Assembly (NCBI GenBank): GCA_964036195.1
Contig: OZ038454.1
Coordinates: forward strand, 496,001-560,000
Origin: Sphaerolaimus hirsutus
Taxonomy: Eukaryota; Nematoda; Chromadorea; Monhysterida; Sphaerolaimidae
Direction: 5' to 3'
DNA: 64,000 nucleotides
Position numbers and translations under genes: made by a program. Below the pieces are notes generated by a model that was not told the origin of the DNA, searched no databases, and saw only the letters and a list, made by a program, of their open reading frames with translations. This document shows positions 56,807 to 64,000 of this stretch, piece by piece (position 1 is the first letter of the stretch; each line of letters starts with the position of its first letter).

Positions 56807-57806
56807 GAAATCCTGAAATCCTATATTCCAGAACATTTAAGAAAATCCTTTTTAAACCAATTCCACAGCGGATTCTTAGGTTCACATGCAGGAATTGAAA
56901 ATTCAGTTGAACTAATGAGAAATTATGGAACCTGGCCAAATATAAAAGAAAACTCCGCCCAGTTGACATATAGAGTTGGGTGGAATTAGCGTTGGTAAAT
57001 TTCTAAATTGAAATGGAATCGTTGCACATCGGAGGTCCGGCGAAGGTTTTGCGTCCATTTATCATGCCGAATATAGATCCGGTAACTAGTGAATCATTGA
57101 TTGCAATCTCAGTACTTTTTAGATTGTTCTGGCTGGCGATGGGCCCATGGCGATCAATTATGTCTCCCCTCCTTTCAGGAAATGGATTTTATTTGGACCA
57201 CCTGCAAAAATTTTGACGGACAATGCACCAGAATTCACTTCACACCATTTTGAAAAAATTCTAAAAGAATTCAATATTGAACATGTCAGAATACATCCGT
57301 ATAGACCACAGTCAAACGGTATCGCTGAAAGAGTAATTCAAACACTTTTGACCATTATAAGAACTAATCTGGACGGAAATCATGATTGGCCAAAAATTTT
57401 GCCACTAGCCACTTTCAAATATAATATAAGAATTCATTCGGCAACTAAAAAACCACCATTTCTGTTGACTTATTTTCGATTTCCGAGAGAAAATTCATTT
57501 AAAATTTCGCATTTGAGTTCAGAAAATCCAATTAAATTATGGAGAGATATTCATTTCAAAACCGAAAATTTCAAAAAAATTTATTTAAAATGGCACAATA
57601 AAAAACGAAAATCCAACCTACATGAAGGTGATTTAGTTATGGCAAAAAATCTAGATAGAAACAAATTATCTTCTAAATATTCTGGACCATATAAAGTGCT
57701 TGAGATAAAAAATGGATTCGCAAAATTGTCTCCTCAAAACACTGATTTTAGTGCCGAAGGAATCCTAGAACTACCAGAATCCGACCTGTTTATTTTAAAA
57801 AACTAA
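56807..57806 (+). pseudogene. RT3 integrase, interrupted
   Basis: 56807-56943 encodes the integrase zinc-binding start (IPEHLRKSFLNQFHSGFLGS, H and H present). The inverted-repeat arm 56944-57172 interrupts it. From 57173 the catalytic half resumes (ILTDNAPEF, SNGIAERV) and runs to the GPY module (YSGPYKVLEI) and stop at 57806. The first catalytic Asp and the CxxC of the zinc domain are absent, so no working integrase is expected. Protease, RT and RNase H sequences are absent upstream. Confidence 0.85.
56944..57172 (+). repeat. Inverted repeat arm A in RT3
   Basis: 229 bp matching, in inverse, 58680-58908 with no difference seen. It holds the upstream region, exon 1, intron 1 and the start of exon 2 of the antisense gene, now facing the other way inside integrase. 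Confidence 0.92.
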
Positions 57807-57928
57807 AATAACATCCACTTCAAAATAACACCTGATCACTAATCAAAAATAAAATTAACCCACCTACCTAAAAAACGAAAACACTAACCATACTGGTAAT
57901 GAACTTTGATTTTCGAAATAAAATCGCT

Positions 57929-58839
57929 TTATTTCTTTTTCGACGATGAACTGCTGGAGGCCAAATTTGTACTGGGGCCCGGGCCCTCTCCAGAAAACAA
58001 ATCTATAAACAAATTAATAATTAAATTTCAAAATTTTAATTGAACCGTTTAAAAACAAACTATAAAATATCGATGATTTAAAAACATCAATAAATTGTTC
58101 ATTAAACTCACCAAAAAACTGCTTTTCCTTTAGAGTCGACCACCCAAACTTAGAAACCCAACGCAACATGGCGCCAACGATTTCCGGGTGTACAATTACG
58201 CCATCCTATAAGGTGAAATAGATCCCTTTTACCCAACTTTAAAGCAACTTGAAATACGAAATTGATAAATCTACTCGAATTTTTCTAACCTCCACAGGCT
58301 GTTGACGGTGGCAAATCTCAACCAAATCCCTCTGTTCCCTTTCAATGTAACGAAATTTCACTGGACAGCCACTTTCAACTAAATCGCAAAAAATCTCCAT
58401 CAGTTCCAAATACGCAACTTTCGTAAGTTGCAAATCGACAGTGGCGCGCTTTTCAACCATCGAAAATCTGTAAAATGATTTTTAAATTAATATGATTATA
58501 ATTTCAAAACAAAATTTTGATAAATCTAAACATTAAACACTAAAATTAGAAAATTCTAAAAATCAACTGACTTTCCAAACAAATCGACATCCGAAATGTT
58601 AATTGGACCAATCTGACCCGATGTTGACAGACGGCGTTTAGCGGACAAACCTTCCAACAGGGCAATCGCCATGTCAACCGGAGGGGAGACATAATTGATC
58701 GCCATGGGCCCATCGCCAGCCAGAACAATCTAAAAAGTACTGAGATTGCAATCAATGATTCACTAGTTACCGGATCTATATTCGGCATGATAAATGGACG
58801 CAAAACCTTCGCCGGACCTCCGATGTGCAACGATTCCAT
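57929..58839 (-). CDS. RT3 antisense gene Z, five exons
   Basis: Exons on minus are 58839-58771 (ATG, MESLHIGGPAKVL...), 58729-58572, 58467-58290, 58205-58112 and 58002-57929 (TAA). Borders are GT-AG, phases 0, 2, 0 and 1 agree, and the total is 573 bases, or 190 aa. The tail is Ser-rich and ends KKK, like a nuclear signal. The middle (LMEIFCDLVESGCPVKFRYI) resembles in pattern the fourth exon of the RT1 antisense gene. No known domain recognised. Position and strand match RT1 exactly, so this is a fixed part of the element family rather than a chance frame. Confidence 0.78.
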
Positions 58840-58908
58840 TTCAATTTAGAAATTTACCAACGCTAATTCCACCCAACTCTATATGTCAACTGGGCGGAGT
58901 TTTCTTTT
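58680..58908 (-). repeat. Inverted repeat arm B in RT3
   Basis: 229 bp; partner of 56944-57172. This is the original location, as it contains the 5' end of the antisense gene in working orientation. Confidence 0.92.
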
Positions 58909-59071
58909 TTTTAAAATAAAAATGAAACACTCGTAAATTATGACCTTGAAAATCAGGAACGAAACAGAAAACAAAATTATTTCCGTCTTTCGCAAATCAA
59001 CTGAAAACTTCCAAAAATTCTGAATAAAAACATCAATCAACTCATCGAAAAGTAAAACAAACGTTTCAACA

Positions 59072-60744
59072 ATGGAAAATGAAAATCCAGAATGGTTTGT
59101 GGTGGATCGTCTCTGTAGCAAACATCATGGCTACGTCAGACGTTGCAAAAATTGCTGCAATTTTTTGTGCAAATTGAGCAAAGAGCTATTTGCTAGAGAA
59201 GCTACAGATGAGTTAAAAACAAAACAACTGGAAAAGTTGGAAACTGAAATGGCAAAATTAAAGTGCACAAATTATGAACAGAAATTGGACATGCAAAAGT
59301 TGAAAACAAAACAGAAAACAGACAGTGAAATTTATGACATTCCCGGATTACCGGTTAATTGACCGAAATTAAAATTAAATTCGATATAACTTTTATTTTT
59401 ATAAAATAAATTAGAATTAAATTAAATTTTCTCAAATTTCTTGAAGAAAAATTTTCAAAATCCTTCGAAAAGCAAATTAAAATTAATCATTCACTACAAA
59501 ACTTTATTTTGTTTTTTAATTAGTCAATTCATTTGACAGGGCGAAAGATGGCCAATCAATGTTTGCATGTCGCGGAACAATGGATCGAGGTTGCTAGTGA
59601 ATGTCAAATTGATCGAAGAAAATCCGGATTGCCAAGTGGACATCGATGGATTCGATAAACAGGTGACTGAAAACAGTTTTTGAATTGACAATATCACCAA
59701 TTGATTTAATCAATTGGTTTTCAAAAATGACCGAATGAAGAAAAGATATCGAAACAGCGGTTCCGAGCTCAACTTGGTCGAATTAGAGGCAGCCATGCAC
59801 CGTTAGCCATAGTGCAGCCTAAATCAACAGAAAAATGAACTTTTCATTTGATCCCTTGAAACACAAACTTCGCGGGTTTTAATTTTCCAATTCCTGCTAC
59901 TTTTGTGCACTTTCGAAAATTACAAGCTAAATTTCCCCGCAGTTGATTCTGGCATTGCCAAAAAGGAAAATTGGCAACAATTATTATGTGCCGACAAAAC
60001 CAAAGTCTTTCAAAGACTTCAAAAAACCCGATCAACCAATTTTGGCTCCACAAGGATTGAGGAATTTGTTTGCAAAGACCAAACCAACTCTGAAAACAAC
60101 TTTGGGAAACAATTGGAGACACGAGAAACACCTGAAACGCAAACGGAACGAAACATTCATGGAAAAAATGATGACTTCATTTGGCATGGCCATTAAACAA
60201 GAAAATGAATCGACCGATGACGACAACCTGAGCGTAATCAGTTACACTTCTGGGGACCAAAACGATGTGAACATTGCATTGCCATTGTCTGACAAAAAGA
60301 AGGGCACATCAATTTTGTCGAAATTGGCTAAAAATTTGGGTGAATAGTAATTTAATTTTACTGTTTAAATTTTCTTTTTTCATTTTTCTCCTCATCCTTT
60401 TCCTCCCATTTTCCTCCTTTTTTTTATTTCTTTATTTTACTTAAAACAATTAAAAATCAAACAATCAAAAACAATCAAAAATAAAAATATTTCCTTTTCT
60501 CCAAAAAACCAAATATCTTACTTTAATTAGTATTAATTATTCATTACAAATCTCGCTAGATTCCGGCGACGCTTCGTGCTCTTCAAACTACATGGATCAC
60601 GACAGCAAGGATGGCGACAGCGTGATCGTTCGCACGGTCGACTCAGACGACGACATCGACGCAGATGAAATGAGGGAATACAACATGTTGAAGCAAAAAT
60701 TGGGAAATATCGACCCATCCTCTGGGTACAGGGACAACGAATAA
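59072..60744 (+). CDS. RT3 accessory gene X, four exons
   Basis: Exons 59072-59353 (ATG, MENENPEWF...), 59540-59662, 59943-60339 and 60560-60744 (TAA) join in phases 0, 0 and 1, for 987 bases or 328 aa. Features are a Cys cluster (RRCKNCCNFLCKL), a coiled coil (TKQLEKLETEMAKLK), a WPINV segment, a basic region (HLKRKRNE), and a very acidic tail (VDSDDDIDADEM). It matches gene X of RT1 in start, Cys position, WPI motif and place. AATAAA overlaps the stop. An extra small exon at 59741 is possible but not needed. Function unknown. Confidence 0.75.
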
Positions 60745-60783
60745 AAATTCCAAAAAATTTCCAAAATTTAAAAGTTAGGAAGG

Positions 60784-60941
60784 TGTTGTGATTTATGACA
60801 TTTGATGATTTCCTTGAAAACAATGATAAATTTGAGTTCTGATACTCCAGTATAAAAGTGATCTTCACAGCAGTATCGAGCAGCGTTTGGGAATAATAAA
60901 GCATTTTATGCACGAACAAATAGAGTGGAACAAAGTTAACA
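60784..60941 (+). repeat. RT3 3' LTR
   Basis: 158 bp, identical by eye to 54185-54342; followed by CCTAC at 60942-60946. Confidence 0.93.
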
Positions 60942-61180
60942 CCTACACACACTAGTTTTCACCGTGACTGATGTGAAAACTGAAATGGCCACATGGCGAC
61001 ATTCAGCCTACTCTTATTGTATGCTATACGTGTTAAAGTTCTCAAATTTTCAAAGTTTAACTTTCATTAATTTAAATTCAAATTTAAATTTGATTAAACA
61101 ATTCAAACGTGTTCATTAATTTGCACTTGAATTTTTTTAAGTTTTCACACGAAGTCACGGTGAAAACTAGTGTGTGTAGG
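60942..61180. mobile_element. CCTACACAC-family MITE
   Basis: The ends CCTACACACACTAGTTTTCA and the inverse ending CTAGTGTGTGTAGG bound 239 bp. Its left tip was the target of both the hAT-like element (53331-54176) and RT3. Its right tip was the target of the hAT-like element at 61184-62056. Confidence 0.85.
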
Positions 61181-61183
61181 CAC

Positions 61184-62056
61184 AAGAGTTGTTAAAATAC
61201 CGGTATTTTTGGAAAGCGTAAGCGTAAGCATAAATACACTTTCCAAATGTTGAGTATGGATACTCAAAGCGTAAGGTATTTTTAAAATACCTAGGAAAGC
61301 GTAAAAAAAGCGTAAGCGTAAAAAAATTTTAACTACGTTTTTGCCAAGTGAATTCTTTCAAAATCACGCTCCCAGTGAAATTTTTTGACGTCCACTTTGT
61401 AGTCAGCCCTTAGGCTCATTCAATTAATTGGAAATTCATCTGCAGCAACACTAAGCGGATCGCCGACGTTATGTGAACTTGGCATTTTTTCAATAAAGTC
61501 TAAATTTGTATTTGGATACAAGCACATATTGTCCAATGAGAGTAAAAGACACAAGGTTACCATCCGAGTCACTGATAATGTCGGCGGAATGTGATAAAGC
61601 CACCGGATATGGTCGCTGATGGCCGCCAACACACTGGCTGCAGCGCCAGTTCCCCATCGTCAACGGCACTATACAAACGGGATATCCATATGGGCTTTTG
61701 GACAGGTGCCAAGTTCACATAATCTCGGGATTCGGTATTAACCAAACATTCAAATTGCGACACAATTTGTAAATGCGTGTGCCGCTATTTCCAGTGCATT
61801 ACTGCACACACGCAGTCACTTTCTTTTGGTACGCAGTTTCGTTTCGATCATGTGAGTTTCGTGGTTTTACACTTTTTCAAAAGCGAAAACCGGACTGTGT
61901 GAAAAATTTTTTGACGCTTTTGGTACCCAGGTATTTCGGCTGGGAAAGCGTAATAAAGTGTACGGGTATTTTATGAAAGCGTAAGCGTAAGCGTAAGTAT
62001 AAATACCCATTTACCTGGGTATTTCGGGTAAGCGTAAATACGCTTTCGCAACTCTG
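61184..62056. mobile_element. hAT-like element, family CAGAGTTG
   Basis: In inverse orientation to 20745-21437, starting AAGAGTTGTTAAAATACC and ending CGCTTTCGCAACTCTG, with exact 8-bp duplications GTAGGCAC (61176-61183 and 62057-62064). It encloses a copy of the dispersed repeat also at 51715-51960. Confidence 0.82.
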
Positions 62057-62253
62057 GTAGGCACAATACAGTACGTAGCTTCATTCTTGACATTCCTAAC
62101 ATGTAAAACAGTCTTATCAACAGTTTTATCAGTTGGTAAACACCAAAAAACTGCCCGTACAGAGCGCCATGTAAACTCAATGATCAATATTAAATAATTT
62201 TTCCAGGCTTCCTAATTTAAAAAAAAACAAAAACAAAGAAAATAAAAAACAAA

Positions 62254-62406
62254 ATGTCCGAACCTGGAGAAAAAGAGAATAGTCCCTCAAAGGATGTCAC
62301 AATGAATCGATTGATGTCTTTTGGCCGCTATCAAATTTTTTATGCCATTATCGCCTTTGTGCATATTTCACAAGAATGGAGCAATGTTGTAATGATCATG
62401 TCATAG
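62254..62406 (+). CDS. Possible first exon of an SLC22-like transporter
   Basis: An acceptor TTTTTCCAG (about 62205) is followed by a short leader and an ATG at 62254. The frame reads MSEPGEKENSPSKDVTMNRL, then a probable membrane helix FGRYQIFYAIIAFVHI, ending TAG. FGRYQ followed by a helix recalls the start of organic-cation transporters of the major facilitator family. A stretch at about 63118-63210 (EPHFCWPASVHKSN) could be the next exon, an extracellular loop, but the phase is uncertain. Confidence 0.35.
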   Translation: MSEPGEKENSPSKDVTMNRLMSFGRYQIFYAIIAFVHISQEWSNVVMIMS

Positions 62407-62737
62407 ACAGGGGTTCAGCAGAATTTTGACCTCTATGTGGCTAGATAGATTGCTGGAGCCCCCCTCCCCTTGAGTAGTGTTGGAAAAGTGCCAAAAAGGG
62501 TGCCACTGCCAATCATCAAGGCCACAAGTCCATCAAACCTTGAATTAGTGCACCCAGTGCAGTACCAGAGATAATTGGCAGTGTTAATTACACTGCACAT
62601 TTATGGATGCTTATGCTGCCAATTTGATGGGTTCCATGTCGGAAAAAGAGAAGTTGAAAAGTCGAAAAGCTGAAGCGAGATGAGTTTGTCGCGTCGAATC
62701 TAAATACTTTCCTATTCCCGTCTTCCACCCTCACCAC

Positions 62738-62962
62738 CAGGGTTGGGAATTTTTAAATTTTCGGGTTCGGGTATCGGGTCCTAAAAATTTCGGGTCGGGT
62801 ATCGAGCATCGGTTCCAAACAATTTACGGGTATCGGGTTTGGGTTCGGGTATTGAGGTCGGGTATCGGGCTCGGGTTCAGGGTAGCAGAGTTGGGTTCTG
62901 GTACCGGGTCTCCAAAAAGTGTGCGGGTATCGGGTTCAGGTCGGGTCGGGTTCCCAACCCTA
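62738..62962. mobile_element. hAT-like element of CGGGTATCGGGT repeats
   Basis: The ends CAGGGTTGGGAA and TTCCCAACCCTA have exact 8-bp duplications CTCACCAC (62730-62737 and 62963-62970). The whole interior is variants of CGGGTATCGGGTTCGGGT. Confidence 0.82.
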
Positions 62963-63399
62963 CTCACCACGACGATGTAAACCTACTCCAAAATACCGCC
63001 TCATAACCGATACATAAAGTGAGTGCAGGTGCCACAGAAAAAGATGCCAAGTGCCTATTTTCTATTTTATACTACAGCAAAAAAACCACAGAGACATCCA
63101 AGATTAATACTTTTTAGTCAGCTGAACCTCATTTCTGTTGGCCGGCAAGCGTCCACAAATCGAATGTTTCGTCAATGGCACGGACTCATTGGGACCCCCT
63201 TTGGAAATGACTGAGGCGATTGCAATGATGGAACCCGTCCGGAAAATTAGATTTGAATTTTTTTGGCCAATTTGTCAGTGGCTAAATTTTACATTTAGGC
63301 AATAAACCTATTACATTTTAAATGACATATTTAAGGGTGTGTGTCCAATGATTACCTTTCCGCTGTCTCATATTTATACCCATTTATGCAGATTGTCAG

Positions 63400-63535
63400 A
63401 GTTGCGAAAGTGTGTTTACACTTACCCGAAATACACGGGTAAATGGGTATTTATATTTACACTTACACTTACACTTTCATTAAATACCTGTACACTTTTT
63501 TTACACTTTCCTGGGCAAAATACCCGGGTACAGAA
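63400..63535. mobile_element. hAT-like element, family CAGAGTTG, left end
   Basis: It starts CAGAGTTGCGAAAGTG, then a diverged version of the family's left 130 bases (ACACTTACACTTTC). No right end is found in the window, so it is truncated or continues outside. Confidence 0.65.
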
Positions 63536-64000
63536 TTTGTATTTTTTTCTTTTCAGATGGCCCTGTTTTATGCTTTTTAAAAGCATAAAACAGGTTCATG
63601 TACAAATAATAACTGCACAGTGCACATATGCAGTTATGCATTGAATGTAGAAAATATGGCAAATGTGCAAACTAGCACTATCTCTGACCTTTGAACAGTA
63701 CTCATGGTATTCTACAGTTTCATCATACGTTTGTAAAAAGGACAAGATCAATTGAAATTCACCAGCTGGACACAAAGTCGACTGGCTTTTGCATTGATAT
63801 TTGCTGCATGTACATTCTTGCATTTAAACAGTGTGTATCACATTGTTTAATCAGTAAAATATCAACACTGAAAAAGTGCCATTTTTTGACAACTTCATAC
63901 CACTAAATTTGTTACAGTCTGAAATGTTTCATAATTGGCAGTAAAATGTGAAATAATGAATGAAAATGATAGATAAATTGATCTAAAGGTGAAAACAGTG
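63536..64000. other. Right flank, no gene recognised
   Basis: A short hairpin of TGCTTTTTAAAAGCA lies near 63570. Short open frames on both strands show no family motif. Confidence 0.5.

Larger units (their letters stand above)
54185..60941 (+). mobile_element. RT3: non-autonomous Ty3/gypsy LTR element with spliced genes
   Basis: The 158-bp LTRs 54185-54342 and 60784-60941 look identical, starting TGTTGTGATT and ending GTTAACA. CCTAC is duplicated at 54180-54184 and 60942-60946. The primer site TGGTGGACGAGCAG is at 54345-54358 and a purine tract AGGAAGG precedes the 3' LTR. Order: gag, integrase zinc-domain remnant, the plus arm of an inverted repeat, the rest of integrase, an antisense gene, and a sense gene X. 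Protease, RT and RNase H are missing, so mobility would need proteins from a relative such as RT1. Confidence 0.94.

Overview
The window is eukaryotic, from an animal with a repeat-crowded genome. It is AT-rich, its genes are split by GT-AG introns, and one host gene is a two-pore-domain potassium channel of a style common in nematodes (cytoplasmic tail entered through an HHFG...WFGG stretch). I can only say invertebrate metazoan; nematode is a guess. No bacterial features were seen. A 200-base run of N lies at 37321-37520.

Three complete Ty3/gypsy-type LTR retrotransposons dominate. RT1 (784-11648, minus strand, 144-bp LTRs, TSD TCAAG) carries an uninterrupted 1934-aa gag-pol. RT2 (29442-37050, plus, 182-bp LTRs, TSD CATAT) has gag-pol in three frames. 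RT3 (54185-60941, plus, 158-bp LTRs, TSD CCTAC) has gag but has lost protease, reverse transcriptase and RNase H. By eye each LTR pair is identical, so all look young. They share a primer-binding core TGGTGGACGA and an unusual 3' module after integrase: spliced sense genes (RT1, RT2, RT3) and, in RT1 and RT3, a five-exon gene on the opposite strand. Splice phases add up in these models, so the open frames are unlikely to be chance.

Host genes lie between them. A 7-exon, 288-aa DDAH/arginine-deiminase-like hydrolase runs on minus from 46737 to 39993 and appears intact. A K2P channel runs on plus from 17147 to about 24995; several junctions do not join in frame and its second pore is abnormal, so it may be decaying. 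An unknown two-exon fragment lies at 26839-28311 and a possible SLC22-like first exon at 62254-62406.

The rest is small DNA transposons, many nested: PIF/Harbinger-like elements (CWG 3-bp duplications, ends GKGC), several hAT-like families with exact 8-bp duplications, a CCTACACACACTAG-ended MITE family, a TACCGTA...CCCCC-ended family, and large fold-back palindromes. Most interesting: some Harbinger-like elements coincide exactly with introns of the two best host genes. The GT is the element's first two bases and the AG is the end of the duplicated CAG target, so splicing restores the uninterrupted coding sequence. These look like introners (transposon-made introns), and a 2.2-kb relative with a transposase fragment lies at 48507-50717.
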